A program made the translations under genes and the position numbers. Below the pieces are notes generated by a model. The model was not told the DNA's origin. It saw nothing but the letters and a program-made list of their open reading frames with translations, and searched no databases. Below are positions 43,508-54,682 of a stretch of DNA of 64,000 nucleotides, piece by piece; position 1 is the first letter of the stretch, and each line of letters starts with the position of its first letter. This stretch comes from Bos javanicus (Eukaryota > Chordata > Mammalia > Artiodactyla > Bovidae), in contig NC_083882.1 of the NCBI RefSeq assembly GCF_032452875.1, forward strand, positions 61,395,614-61,459,613, written 5' to 3'.

Positions 43508-44023
43508 TCATGTACTGTGAATTTTTAAAAAACGTGTGCCAATACATTTGTTCAAGCCAGTTTGGCTTGCAACATTAAAATCCTCACTGATACATTGCTA
43601 TGCTTCAACTGTTATAATATATATTTCAATATATTAAAACATCATTCACATGTACCCCATGCTGCTGAATTTTTTTTAATATAAGTCAGGGAAGGGCTAG
43701 GTTGAAATTTACCCATGCAATGTCTAAAGAGACAAGATTCAAAACGAACATTTAAATTAGTAGACTATAAGCTGATATACGGTAAGCATTCAATAAAAAT
43801 TTGATTAGTTAGATTGATAAGTTTAGGTTATCTTAACAAGTATGCAAATGCTCATGACAAATAAATGAAATGAGATAAACATATATTGGCCTCTTTGACT
43901 TTATCTTTAATCACAAAAGGCCAGAAGTAACCAGACTTTTGGATCTCATAGATGTGTAAAATTTCAAGGAATGTTTAAGGTACTAATAAGTTGTTAATTT
44001 TTATTCTAGCATGAAAGGATGTG
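43508..44023. other. Unassigned AT-rich DNA
   Basis: No gene or repeat recognised. Confidence 0.45.
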
Positions 44024-44453
44024 TGTGCATGCTCAGTCATGTCTGATTCTTTGCAATCCCATGGACGGTAGCCTGTGAGGCTCCTCTAAGTGAGTAAGTA
44101 AGTGTAAGTGAAGTCGCTCAGTCATGTTCGACTCTTTGTGACCCCATGGACTGCAGCCTACCAGGCTCCTCCGTCCATGGGATTTTCCAAGCAAGAGTAC
44201 TGGAGTGGGGTGCCATTTCCTTCTCCAGTGGATTTTCCCGACCCAGGGATCGAACCCGGGTCTCCCACATTGTAGACAGATGTTTTACCGTCTGAGCCAC
44301 CACTCTGCCCATGGGATTTTCCAGGCAAGAATACTGGAGAGGGTAACCATTTCCTCCTGTAGGGGATTTTCCTAACCTAGGGATCAAACCCATGTCTCTT
44401 GCATCTCCTGCACTGGCAAGCAGATTCTTAACCAGTGTCACCTGGGAAGCCAG
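44024..44453 (-). mobile_element. Bov-tA SINE carrying a nested Bov-tA
   Basis: Outer minus copy: tail part to 44090 (ending gaggctcctct) and resuming at about 44306 (cccatgggattttccaggca) through the head complement cagtgtcacctgggaagcc. Confidence 0.9.
44091..44305 (-). mobile_element. Bov-tA SINE nested in Bov-tA
   Basis: Inner minus copy from a (GTAA)n-like start and gtgaagtcgctcagtcatg to the head complement accgtctgagccacca. It is less diverged than its host. Confidence 0.92.
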
Positions 44454-44978
44454 CGTGAAAAAAATAGTAAAGCACAAACATGCACACACGCAAACACACA
44501 CCACGCTTGACTCTCATCTACTATGTTTCATTAAAAAATAAACTTAAAATGTAGCATGAACATAATTTTAGGATAAAGAACAGTCCTTCTCAAGAAAAGC
44601 TGATAACATACAATAAAACATGACACACGTAAACACTTTGTCTTTCTCACGGTCGTAATAACTCCAGGAAAGTTTACTTCAGTTCTTCTATATTTGTAAC
44701 TCTAATTAACCATTTTGAAATTTAGGCTTTTCACTAATTCAGACTATTCTTTCCAAACTGTCTGAAAAAAACAGCACTTTCTGAGTCTCTTCTATGCCAC
44801 TGGGTGGAAACCTGTTAATCTGAGACTATTTTGCCTACAAGGAGAGTCTCTGATCAAGCTTAGAGAAAAACGCATGAATATTCAAAGCTGTTTCCTGTTG
44901 CTCACCTTCAATGTACTTTTATGATTTAATAATTTTATAAAATTACAATCCTATAATTTATGTTTACGTTTCTATCAT
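44454..44978. other. Unassigned AT-rich DNA
   Basis: No gene or repeat recognised. Confidence 0.45.
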
Positions 44979-45188
44979 GCATGCGTGCTGAGTTATCTCA
45001 GTCGTGGCCGACTCTTTGCGACCCCATGGGCTGTAGCCTGCCAGGCTCCTCTGTCCATGGGATTCTCCAGGCAAGAAAACTGGAGTGGGCTGCCATGCCC
45101 TCCTTCAGGGGATCTTCCCAACCCAGGGATCAAACCCGTCTCTTCTGTCTCCTGCTTTGGCAGGCGGGTTCTTTACTACTAGTGACAC
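44979..45188 (-). mobile_element. Bov-tA SINE
   Basis: Complete minus copy with the cttctgtctcctgctttggc variant. A short repeat, ttctatc, flanks it (about 44972 and 45189). Confidence 0.94.
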
Positions 45189-45236
45189 CTTCTATCGTGA
45201 GGATGAAAAAATTTAGGTAAGTGCTCAAGGAAGTTA

Positions 45237-45441
45237 ACTTCTCCCTGGTGGCTCAGATGGTAAAGCATCTGCCTGCAATGTGGGAGACCTGGGTTTGATC
45301 CCTGGGTTGGGAAGATCCCTGAAGAAGGAAATGGCATCCCACTCCAGTACTCTTGCCTGGAAAATCCCATGGATGGAGGAGCCTGGTGGGCTGCAGTCCA
45401 TGGGGTCGCGGAGTTGGACACAACTGAGCGACTTCAGTTTT
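45237..45441 (+). mobile_element. Bov-tA SINE
   Basis: Complete plus copy with intact A-box and B-box words. Exact 12-bp TSD tcaaggaagtta at 45225-45236 and 45442-45453. Confidence 0.96.
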
Positions 45442-45554
45442 TCAAGGAAGTTATTGGGTTGGGGAGCCTACAGGAACACCCCCGAGGCATCTTGATACCT
45501 CACAGACTCTCTGATACCATCCCACTCAGCTAACCACTAAGTGATGCTATTCAG

Positions 45555-45735
45555 CAGACTGAATCTGATTCCTATTTCTGCTACTCACTATCTCTATGAT
45601 CTTAGGCAAGTCACCTGTGGGTCCTGGCTCTGGAGTCTATATAGTGATGGGTAATGTATCTTTCTCACCAGGTTGTAAAGATGAAATAAAATGTTCAGCA
45701 CCATGTCTGGCACATACTAAGTTTTCAATCAAACA
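45555..45735 (+). mobile_element. MIR SINE
   Basis: MIR order: tctgattcctatttctgcta, atgatcttaggcaagtcacc, aggttgtaaagatgaaataa, gcaccatgtctggcacata. Near full length. Confidence 0.8.
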
Positions 45736-46069
45736 GAAAGAGTGATACTCTGCAAATTAAAGGATATCAAATGTTTTGGGCTGCCATTGCATTTATAGTT
45801 CATGTAGGTGTGGTAAGTAGGTGAAGCTGGAATATGAAAGCAACTGGAAAAAGTGATGGGACCTATGGCACGGACCTCAGAAGACCTTAAACTTTTTGGT
45901 TATTTGCTTAAGCAAAATACCATACATGTAAAACAACACATTTGGGGTCCAAATACAGCCCTAATTCCTAGTTTTGGATTCAGGTAGAATCTGGCAAGAT
46001 AGGGAAAAGGAGAATGTTTTAGTGAATGGGACATCTTAGAAAGCTACACCTTTGTAGTAACTGTAATGC
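45736..46069. other. Unassigned DNA
   Basis: No gene or repeat recognised. Confidence 0.4.
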
Positions 46070-46275
46070 CTTCCTTTTAACACATCAGTCTGTTTTATTC
46101 CTGTGCACAACACTTAACAGTCTCTGATATTCTTCTCTATTTTGGATTATTTCACATTATTTCTATTTTGGATCTGCCAATTTCTTGCTAGAATGAAAGT
46201 TCTATGACACCACAGACATTATTCCTAAGCCCAGCAGAAGATAGTGTTCTACCAATATTTGTTGAATGACTAAAG
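46070..46275 (+). mobile_element. L2-like LINE 3' end
   Basis: Pattern ttgctagaatgaaagttcta, then a region ending ctaccaatatttgttgaatg, typical of ancient LINE 3' ends. Confidence 0.55.
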
Positions 46276-46970
46276 GAAAGTTATGATTTGATCCGGCAGA
46301 TTTCTACACAGAATCATTACTTTCAGATTAGGAATTTTAATTTCTGAAACCTAACAGATTTATCTTCCCCTCTGAATAAGGACTCCACAAAGTGATCAAT
46401 GTACAGTAGCCAGGTAATTCAATAAAGGGATTAATATTAATATGGAGAGTTTGTTTCAAAGCTGCTTAAGAGGAACTTGGATTTAGCAACTGTAGGATGC
46501 GACTAACCTCCCATTGGGCTGCAGTGACAAAAAGAGAAGGTACTGTTGCCAGTGGCCAGGACCACCCCAACAACCAAGGCCATAATGGCTCACCCAGCAG
46601 AAGCTGCGCCTCTGGCAAAGGAATCTGGAATCCCAGCTGGCAGCAGTTGGTCCACCCTGTGACCCAGACAGGAGCAGGGCAAGGGCAGAGAGTGGATCTG
46701 ATGCAAAGAACAAACGATCAGCATGACCTGTGAATTATAATACCAAAGGGGCGATGACTTGCATGGATCTAATCATACGTCAGGCACTAAACTGGTTCTG
46801 TTATCTGCCCCCACTTTAAAGGCTTTTGCAAATTGAACACAAACAGTACTTTTGGGCCTCAAACCTACTAAATTTTTGGATTAAACTGCATTTGAAAGAG
46901 ATAATTATTAAGACCACGTCTTTCTGATTCTCCTGAGCAAACTGGTAAGACTGGGAGGCCATGTTTAATA
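46276..46970. other. Unassigned DNA
   Basis: No repeat recognised. The GC-richer part 46490-46735 has overlapping frames on both strands without known domains. Confidence 0.4.
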
Positions 46971-46975
46971 CTGTG

Positions 46976-47239
46976 CTGCTGCTGCTGCTGCTGTGTCGCT
47001 TCAGTCGTGTCCGACTCTGTGCGACCCCATAGACGGAAGTCCACCAGGCCTCCCGTCCCTGGGATTCTCCAGGCAAGAACACTAGAATGGGTTGCCATTT
47101 CCTTCTCTAATGCATGAAAGTGAAAAGTGAAAGTGAAGTCGCTCAGTCGTGTCCGACTCTAGCGACCCCATGGACTGCAGCCTACCAGGCTCCTCTGTCC
47201 ATGGGATTTTCTAGGCAAAAGTACTGGAGTGGGGTGCCT
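46976..47239 (-). mobile_element. Bov-A2 SINE
   Basis: Minus-strand BovA dimer: (CTG)6 tail at 46976-46993, unit, linker atgcatgaaagtgaaaagtg, second unit ending agtactggagtggggtgcc. Confidence 0.95.
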
Positions 47240-47597
47240 GTAGCTATCTGAAATACTCCTGAGTCTCTGAGTTGAAAGACAGAGAGAGAAAGAAAAAGAA
47301 ATGTTGTAACAAATACTTTCAGCATATACACATATTTCAAATTTTTTACCTTCACACATGACAGAATAGTTAACAGAAATATTTAATCTGTTTGGTTTTC
47401 CCTGTTTTTCTCTCCCTTATTCCAAGAAGGCCTTTGTGTTCCTTTGCCTCAGGGGTGTTTGTATATCACCGGTTTAAGTGGAAGTTGCCAGAAACAGCCC
47501 TTACCCCCACCCTTCCTGGCTTTTGTTTTCACTGAGGGCATGAGGCTAGGTCAACACCCTGGGGAGGGAAGCCCGGTCAGTGCCCTTGGGGCTGGAG

Positions 47598-47600
<3 letters not shown>
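47240..47600. other. Unassigned DNA
   Basis: No gene or repeat recognised. Confidence 0.4.

Positions 47601-47672
<72 letters not shown>
47601..47672. repeat. (GT)15(GC)9(AC)12 compound palindromic microsatellite
   Basis: 72 bases of uninterrupted alternating purine and pyrimidine: GT at 47601-47630, GC at 47631-47648, AC at 47649-47672. The GT and AC arms are reverse complements about a GC core, so a long hairpin or cruciform and left-handed Z-DNA are both possible. Confidence 0.98.
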
Positions 47673-48744
47673 GCAAGGCTGAAGGTTTACCAGGAGGCTG
47701 GGAAGAGAGCTTCTCTACGTGAAATGGGAGGGTTGTCTGGAGCAGTGGGGACTCAGCTGGAATTCCTGCCAAGGTGGCAGGGTGGGCAGGGGAGTGACCA
47801 GCCCTCGGCAGCAACCGCTGTGTGACGTCCCTCGGGAGGCCAAACCATGCCCTCACCCCCAGCTTGGGCAGAGATCCCCCAGCCTGAGTCAGGGAAAACA
47901 CAATCATCCCCTGCTTTCAAGGGACCATGCAATGCCACCAAAGAACTGAATGAAGTCCAGAGGGCTCCCTCCAAAAGTCTCATTCTTCTCTCCAAGGCCC
48001 CTGGTTGGGAGTGAGCGCAAAGGGAGCCTCAGTCATGAGCGAGATCTAATTTCTTCCTGCTCTAAGGACTCAGATTTAGATTTATTCCAACTCTAAAAGC
48101 AAACAAACAGATAAGCTGATGTGAAATTTCTTGCATCTGTGTATCCTAGTGGAATAACATTCACACCTGCTACACACGTTTAAATGTTTAAAAACTCAAG
48201 TTGTTGGTGCAGAGCTATTGCTCACGCCTTGGGCTTTCATCAGCACATGCAGCTGTGGAACTGCTGTGTGTGAGAAGGGGTGGGTTCTGTTCAGAATCTT
48301 ACCTCGGAGATAGACTTGCTGACGGTACAGCAGAACCACGGTAAAATGGCAGGGGTGTCCCAGAAACTAACCGAGAAAGGACCGACCCCATAACCTCTCC
48401 AGAGAAGGCGTCAGAGCTCCCCTGTGGCTCCGGACACAAGTGAAAGATGCTGTCTATTACAACAGGGTTTCCCAAGCTTCACTCCTCATGTATTTGAGTC
48501 ATGATTCATTTGCCACATCTGTGTACCACCTGGACTAATATTTACTAAATATTTCTCTGCATGTGGCCTCAGTTTTAATACTTAAAGAAGTTTATCCTCA
48601 CTGTAAACAATAACATCCATTTAATCACAAGTTTGGTGTACACACACACACTCACTTTTCAATATGCATGCCATAAATACAAAATTACTAAAGGACACAC
48701 ATTCATCTGTGTACTGCCTGGGATTTTGTCATGCTCCGTGTCGT
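47673..48744. other. Unassigned, partly GC-rich DNA
   Basis: No repeat recognised. 47700-48040 is relatively GC-rich with frames on both strands. The word gtgtgacgtccc near 47819 is CRE-like. No exon can be supported. Confidence 0.4.
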
Positions 48745-48945
48745 GTTAAGTCGCTTCAGTCATGTCCGACTCTTTGCGACTCTATGGGCTGTAGCCTGCC
48801 AGGCTCCTCTGTCCAGGGGATTCTCCAGACGAGAAGACAGAAGTGGGCTGCCATTGCCGCCTCCAGGGGATATTCCCGACCCAGGGATTGAACCCTCGTC
48901 TCTTATGTCTCCTCCATTGGCAGGCAGGCTCTTTAACACTAGCAC
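48745..48945 (-). mobile_element. Bov-tA SINE
   Basis: Minus copy from gttaagtcgcttcagtcatg to the degraded head complement ctttaacactagcaccgag. Confidence 0.93.
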
Positions 48946-49065
48946 CGAGGGCATAACTTGGCCCAGTTTGTAAGAGGTATGGTTGTTTGGGATATTCTGA
49001 TCGCAGTTTTGTCTTCCCTTCAATCCCAGTCTCCCAACTTTGACATCCTTCTAATGATGAATGAC

Positions 49066-49182
49066 TGAGAGAGAGAGAGAAAGGGAGGAAGGGAGGAACA
49101 AAGAGAGAGAGAGAGAAAGAAGGGGACAGAAGGAGGAGGGAGAGGAAAGAAACAGAAAGAAAAAAGAAGAGAGAGAAAAGAT
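49066..49182 (+). repeat. Polypurine (GA-rich) tract
   Basis: About 117 bases of almost only A and G on the plus strand, with (GA)n runs at 49067-49081 and 49103-49115. Four or so C residues interrupt it. Confidence 0.95.
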
Positions 49183-49851
49183 GCTCAGGCAAGAGATCCA
49201 GACTGAAATAGACTCGGAACATTTCTGTGTATGTGTGTGTGAACAAGGCATGCACACCAGGAAGTCTGTTTATCAAAAACACAGTTGCCCCGCGAAGGGC
49301 CAGTGTTATGGGCCAGTGTTATCCTGAACAATTACACAATGCTGGTCCCAAGCACAAACCTGGAAATAGGAAGCATTTATGCTCTAATCCTCCCGAGTCT
49401 TCCCCTGTTGCTTCCCTGGCCACTGGATCTTGGCCTCTTCAGAGGCTCCCAGCTGGCTGTACGGCCAGTCTTCCCTCCACCCTTTCCTTCTTACCTCTCT
49501 TATCAGCTCAGGAAGAAATTTCTGCAAAACTCTTCCTCTGGTCACTGATATCTCTGGGAACCAAATCCATTAAGATATTTTTGATCCTTACTCATGCTAT
49601 TTTGAATGTCTGGTGCACAGGAAGGAACCGATAAAAATAGAATTACAATGCCCTTACCGCCAAAGTAGCAAAGGGGCTGATGAAGATTGATGTCTGAATA
49701 AACATACAATAGCAGGCTCTCCAATTTTAATAGCCTTTGATGGAAGCAGAAAAGGAGTGAGTTTTCCCTGGCTGTGTGTATTGTACATTTCTGTTCCCTG
49801 ACTATGTTTTTTTTTTCCTTAAAATATGGTCTTTTTTTAAATATTAAAAGT
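49183..49851. other. Unassigned DNA
   Basis: No repeat recognised. A 135-codon plus frame at 49227-49634 has no domain and overlaps a second open frame (49285-49548), so I do not call it coding. Confidence 0.4.
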
Positions 49852-50045
49852 TCCCTGGTGGCTCAGATGGTAAAGAATCTTCCTGAGATGCAGGAGACCT
49901 GGGTTCAATCCCTGGGTTGGGAAGATCCCCTGGAGAAGGGAATGGCTACTCATTCCAGTATTCTTGCCTGGAGTATTGCCTTGGACAGATCAGCCTGGTG
50001 CGCTTCGGTCCACGGAGTCACAAAGAGTCCGGACACAACTGAGCC
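49852..50045 (+). mobile_element. Bov-tA SINE
   Basis: Plus copy starting tccctggtggctcagatgg with B-box gggttcaatccc. The tail ends gagtccggacacaactgagc. Confidence 0.93.
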
Positions 50046-50216
50046 ATTTCCTTAGTTTAGTTCCTTAGAATAACAACAACATAATAATATAAAATAATGG
50101 CTAATATTCATTGAGCACTTACTAGATGACAAGCATGGTTCTAGGAAGTTTACATGTACCGACTCATCCAATCTGCATAACAAATAACGTAATAGGGATG
50201 CAGTTCCTCTTTTCTT

Positions 50217-50648
50217 TGTTTTTAGTATTTACTTGTTTTAGGCTTCCTGGGGTCTTAGCTGTGGCACATGGGCTCTGAACTTTGTGGCACTCAGGCTCTC
50301 TACATGTGGTGTGTGGTCTTAGTTGCTCCTTGGCATGAGGGATCTTAGTTCCTGGAAAAGTGAAAGTTAGTCACACAGTCGTGTCCGACTCTGCGGTTCC
50401 ATGGACCGCAGCCTGTCCCGCTCCTCTGTGCCAAGGAATTCTCCAGACAAGAGTACTGGGGCGGGCTGCCATTTCCTTCTCCAGGGGATCATCCCGACGG
50501 GGATCAGACCTGGGTCCCCTGCATTGCAGGCAGATTCTTTACCAACTGAGCCACTAGGGAAGCTACTAGTTCCCAGACCAGGGATTAAAGCCATGTCCCC
50601 TGCATTCGAAGGCAGATTCTTAACCACTGAACCACCAAGGAAGTCCTT
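50217..50648 (-). mobile_element. CHR-type SINE split by a Bov-tA
   Basis: Left part 50217-50355 (aggcttcctggggtcttagc, gtggtcttagttgctccttg). Right part 50567-50648 (gttcccagaccagggattaa to ccaccaaggaagtcc). Confidence 0.88.
50356..50566 (-). mobile_element. Bov-tA SINE nested in CHR nested in MIR
   Basis: Complete minus copy, tagttcc on both sides (about 50347 and 50567) as likely TSD. It lacks about 8 bases in the cgactctgcggttccatgg region. Confidence 0.92.
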
Positions 50649-50811
50649 GCATGGTTACTTTTACTCCTTTTTTATAGATGAGGAAACTTAGAATCAGAGA
50701 TGTAAAGACAGCATAGCAGAGAAATCCAAGTCCAGCCCTGCTTCTCCAAATATCATGTATATCTCCTTGAAAGCTCCAAAAGCATTGCTTCTTCCCAGCC
50801 TCCTCTGTGAG

Positions 50812-50930
50812 AAGATCGAAGATGCAGGTTGCTGTGAGTACTAAAGGGGAGATGTGTAAAGTCCTTCAGAGACTGCCGGCCACAGAGTAAGCCCTCAAAA
50901 GCAAAGCATAATCACCATTATCACCATCAT
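50812..50930 (+). mobile_element. MIR 3' fragment
   Basis: Pattern ggttgctgtgagtactaaag, gatgtgtaaagtccttcaga, cacagagtaagccctcaaaa. Confidence 0.6.
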
Positions 50931-51448
50931 TCCTTCTTCCATACCCTCCACTGATTAGGAGGATAACCATTTATCTCTCTCTCTCTAAATATAATATTAA
51001 TCAAGTAAATTTCAATGCAAAGAGCATGATCTAACCCCTATGATCTCTCCAAGAAAATGAGCTTCCTGGTCATGGTGCCCTGGAAAGCATCCAGAGAACT
51101 CCACAGGGAGTGCCTTGATCCCATCAAGAACCACGTCCCTTAACCAGCAGCATTCGAAGTATGGTTGGCAGTCATTTCAACTCAGAGCCTCCCTTGCCTA
51201 TGAGTGGTTACTGTTGTGCCTGTGACTGAACTCTTTCAGCTGTTCATTTAAACCACTCTATTTTTATTTTAGCATGCTTCTTTATGTAACTTGACTATTT
51301 AACTTCATTTAATATTTTCCTTTGCAGGTATAAGTAGAATGGTACAGCTTGCAGTGGTCAGTGTGAAGACAGTGATTTAAACACAAAAGTTCTTGATGCA
51401 AACACAAGAAACTTCACAAAACATTCTCCCTTTATTTGTCTCCTACCC
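50931..51448. other. Unassigned DNA
   Basis: No gene or repeat recognised. Confidence 0.4.
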
Positions 51449-51650
51449 TACTGCTCAGACGGTAAAGCGTCTGTCTACACTGCAGGAGACCCGGGTTCAG
51501 TCCCTGGGTCGGGAAGATCCGCTGGAGAAGGAAATGGCAATCCACTCCAGTACTCTTGCCTGGAAAATCCCATGGACAGAGGAGCCTGGTAGGCTACAGT
51601 CCATGCGGTCGCAAAGAGTCGGACACGACTGAGTGACTTCACTTAACTTA
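51449..51650 (+). mobile_element. Bov-tA SINE, 5' end trimmed
   Basis: Starts inside the head at ctgctcagacggtaaagcg and keeps the B-box region gggttcagtccc, body and tail (gactgagtgacttcactt). Confidence 0.92.
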
Positions 51651-52429
51651 CTTACTACTGGTTCAGCTTGAACCTTCAAGCCAACAAGTCCCCCGTGATC
51701 AGCAGCAGGCACTAATTAAAAGTAGAGTGCTCACATCTTCAAATCATTCACAGCCTTATTTAAATTACCCATGCTCTGAGCTACTTGTATCTATGTTCCA
51801 AAAACCTCCCACTCCTCCCAGCTGAGGACCTGGGAGCTCATTTCTTGCACATTCACTTTGCTACTACGTTAGCCAACACTGGGCACCCAAGGCCTGATTT
51901 CAGCGGATGCTTCTCTCCTTGCTTCTTCTCCCACCTTATTTGCCTGGAGTCATCCTCAATAGATTTCCGATCTCTAAGACTCCACACGAATATGCCTCCA
52001 AGGACAATGAAAGAAGAAAGCTTGCAGAATGTGCCAGTTATGATGGCACCTGGCTATATTCGAGTCAAAAAATCCAACATCTCTCAAAATAAGACTCCTT
52101 GGAAAAAGACTCAGTTAATGTTAATGGTCTATTATCAGGTTACTGGAATTATTTAATACTAGTTGGCAAGCCAAAATCTAATCTTAATTTCTCCCTTACT
52201 ATTGGTCCATCAGTCCTATATCTTTCAATACCATCTTCTCAACATGCCTTGTTGTCCTTTTCATCCTCGCCCCTCACTCCCAACCCCCAGACAGTATCTG
52301 AAGGAAGATTCTCTTCCCAAGCTTGTTCTTGGACAATTAACATTTCTGATTACTGTTCCTAGTCTCATTTCCTTTCTTGCTTGCTTCATTTTCATCTGCA
52401 CTGCTGTTCTTCCCAAAAGAGTCAAATCA
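51651..52429. other. Unassigned DNA
   Basis: A 123-codon frame at 51785-52156 overlaps two other plus-strand frames and shows no domain. It may be a degraded upstream part of the L2-like element that follows. Confidence 0.4.
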
Positions 52430-52708
52430 TTCTCCAACTTTGAACTCATGGCTCACCAGAACCAGAAGATAAAGTCCAAACTCTTTCACCTGGCTCATCT
52501 GCCCCTTTATGGTCTTCTTACCCCGCCACACCCAGCAGTCTCGCAACAGAATTATAATACTTCCAGATCCTAAATTCTGAATTGCTTCAATTTATTTTAT
52601 GTGTGGCTCTTTCTGCCTGAAATATTCTCTTACAGATTCGTCTCAATCTTCCTGAAGGATTTCCTTACCCACCCAAAGCTCAGTTGGGTGCTTATCATGT
52701 CTATCTCT

Positions 52709-53964
52709 CAGTTCAGTTCAGTTCTGAACTTCAGTCGCTCAGTCATGTCCGACTCTTTGCGACCCCATGAATCGCAGCACACCAGGCCTCCCTGTCCATC
52801 ACCAACTCCCGGAATTCACCCAGACTCATGTCCATCGAGTCAGTGATGCCATCCAGCCATCTCATCCTCTGTCATCCCCTTCTCCTCCTGCCCCCAATCC
52901 CTCCCAGCAGCAGAGTCTTTTCCAATGAGTCAACTCTTCACATGAGGTGGCCAAAGTACTGGAGTTTCAGCTTTAGCATCATTCCTTCCAAAGAAATCCC
53001 AGGGCTGATCTCCTTCAGAATGGACTGGTTGGATCTCCTTGCAGTCCAAGGGACTCTCAAGAGTCTTCTCCAACACCACAGTTCAAAAGCATCAATTCTT
53101 TGGCATTCAGCCTTCTTCACAGTCCAACTCTCACATCCATACATGACCACAGGAAAAACCAGAGCCTTGACTAGACGGACCTTTGTTGGCAAAGTAATGT
53201 CTCTGCTTTTGAATATGCTATCTAGGTTGGTCATAACTTTCCTTCCAAGGAGTAAGCATCTTTTAATTTCATGGCTGCAGTCACCATCTGTAGTGATTTT
53301 GGAGCCCAAAAAAATAAAGTCTGACACCATTTCTACTGTTTCCCCATCTATTTCCCATGAAGTGATGGGACCAGATGCCATGATCTTTGTTTTCTGAATG
53401 TTGAGCTTTAAACCAACTTTTTCACTTTCCTCTTTCACTTTCATCAAGAGGCTTTTGAGTTCCTCTTCACTTTCTGCCATAAGGGTGGTGTCATCTGCAT
53501 ATCTGAGGTTATTGGTATTTCTCCCAGCAATCTTGATTCCAGCTTGTGTTTCTTCCAGTCCAAGATTTCTCATGATGTACTCTGCACAGAAGTTAAATAA
53601 GCAGGGTGACAATATACAGACGTACTCTTTTTCCTCTTTGGAACCAGTCTGTTGTTCCATGCCCAGTTCTAACGGTTGCTTCCTGACCTCCATACAAATT
53701 TCTCAAGAGGCAGATCAGGTGGTCTGGTATTCCCATCTCTTTCAGACTTTTCCACAGTTTATTGTGATCCACACAGTCAAAGGCTTTGGCATAGTCAAAA
53801 AAGCAGAAATAGATGTTTTTCTGGAACTCTCTTGCTTTTTCCATGATCCAGTGGATGTTGGCAATTTGATCTCTGGTTCCTCTGCCTTTTCTAAAACCAG
53901 CTTGAACATCAGGAAGTTCATGGTTCACATATTGCTGAAGCCTGGCTTGGAGAATTTTGAGCAT
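52709..53964 (-). mobile_element. BovB LINE, 5'-truncated, 1256 bases
   Basis: Minus-strand BovB from the (aactg)n tail complement cagttcagttcagttctgaa to its truncation point at 53964 (complement of atgctcaaaattctcc). The exact 11-bp TSD tgtctatctct is at 52698-52708 and 53965-53975. It is the best-delimited BovB in the window. Confidence 0.97.
52938..53964 (-). pseudogene. BovB reverse transcriptase remnant
   Basis: Two open frames on the minus strand, 53964-53593 and 53693-52938, together cover the RT fingers/palm to the C-terminal domain, including YADD (complement of 53490-53501). They are joined by a 5-base deletion near 53620. Here the family word gtcaaggctg has become gtctg, destroying the RQG motif. 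The second frame ends at a CGA-to-TGA stop at 52938-52940. The endonuclease domain is absent. At about 250 codons the second frame is the longest in the window, but no active protein is possible. Confidence 0.93.
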
Positions 53965-54145
53965 TGTCTATCTCTAAAGGAATCTTAAAAAATTAGCTTG
54001 TGAAACTTGGTTGTTAAATGAGCAACTTGCCCTCTCTTTAGTAAGGGTCAGTATTTTGTTTTGTTCATTCTCTTATTCCCATAACCTAGCACCGTGCCTT
54101 AAACAGAGCAGGCAACTCAACAAATGTTAGCCAAGTTAATAAACA

Positions 54146-54672
54146 AAACCCAAGACATCATAAAAGTAAGTTTTACTACTGAGTACGGACTCTAGAAGGA
54201 TCCTCTGAGAATATCCGTCTTCCTGAATTTGCTTTATTTCTCTCATGGACCCAGAATCCAAGGATCTCTAAAGGACAACAAATCAACTTAAAACACAGAC
54301 TCAGAATAATCTCTAGAAACCTCATGCAATCAAATCAACCTCATGCAAATCAAATAATCTCTAGAAACCTCATGCAATCAAAAATATTTCTCTTTTCAAG
54401 GATGGTAAAGTCAAGTGTGACTCTTGTTAATCCCAGATACAATGCACACTATTTGTGGACTGTTTGTGGGTACGTGTATAGACTGTGTTTAAGCTTCTCA
54501 GGTGAAGCATGAAAGCCAGAGGAGGAAAGAACCCAAGGACAGTTCGGGATACTATCAGCCAACAGGGGTTTTTAACCGGATGCTCATGGGGAGGTTTCAT
54601 ATTTCTGCTCCCAGTACATTCACACAATCTCTGAATCCTCCTCTTAGCACACCAAGCGCATTTTCCTAGTCT
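54146..54672. other. Unassigned DNA
   Basis: No gene or named repeat. Holds the local duplication at 54305-54382. Confidence 0.45.
54305..54382. repeat. 30-bp direct repeat at 48-bp spacing with octamer motif
   Basis: An exact 30-base unit (starts aataatctctagaaacc) lies at 54305-54334 and 54353-54382. The spacer repeats cctcatgcaaatcaaa, containing ATGCAAAT (54343-54350), the POU/Oct octamer. Confidence 0.92.
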
Positions 54673-54682
54673 CTAACAACCT

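Larger units (their letters stand above)
50092..50745 (-). mobile_element. MIR SINE split by a CHR
   Basis: Left part 50092-50205 (tggctaatattcattgagca, ggaagtttacatgtaccgac). Right part from 50650 (ttatagatgaggaaacttag, aatcagagatgtaaag). Together they give the reverse-complement MIR order. Confidence 0.75.
52430..54145 (+). mobile_element. L2-like LINE 3' end split by BovB
   Basis: Left part to 52708: accagaagataaagtccaaa, ctttctgcctgaaatattct. Right part from 53976, ending cctagcaccgtgccttaaac and caactcaacaaatgttagcc (to 54131). The order fits one ancient LINE 3' end. Confidence 0.65.

Noticed and set aside
49227..49634. 135-codon open frame
   Set aside because: Overlapping alternative frame, no domain, biased pyrimidine-rich composition; looks like chance.
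51785..52156. 123-codon frame, considered as a processed pseudogene
   Set aside because: No poly-A tail or TSD seen, and no protein family recognised. More likely degraded L2-like sequence.
53593..53988. Open frame on the plus strand over the BovB (also 52828-53397)
   Set aside because: Antisense shadow of the minus-strand BovB reverse transcriptase; no independent gene.
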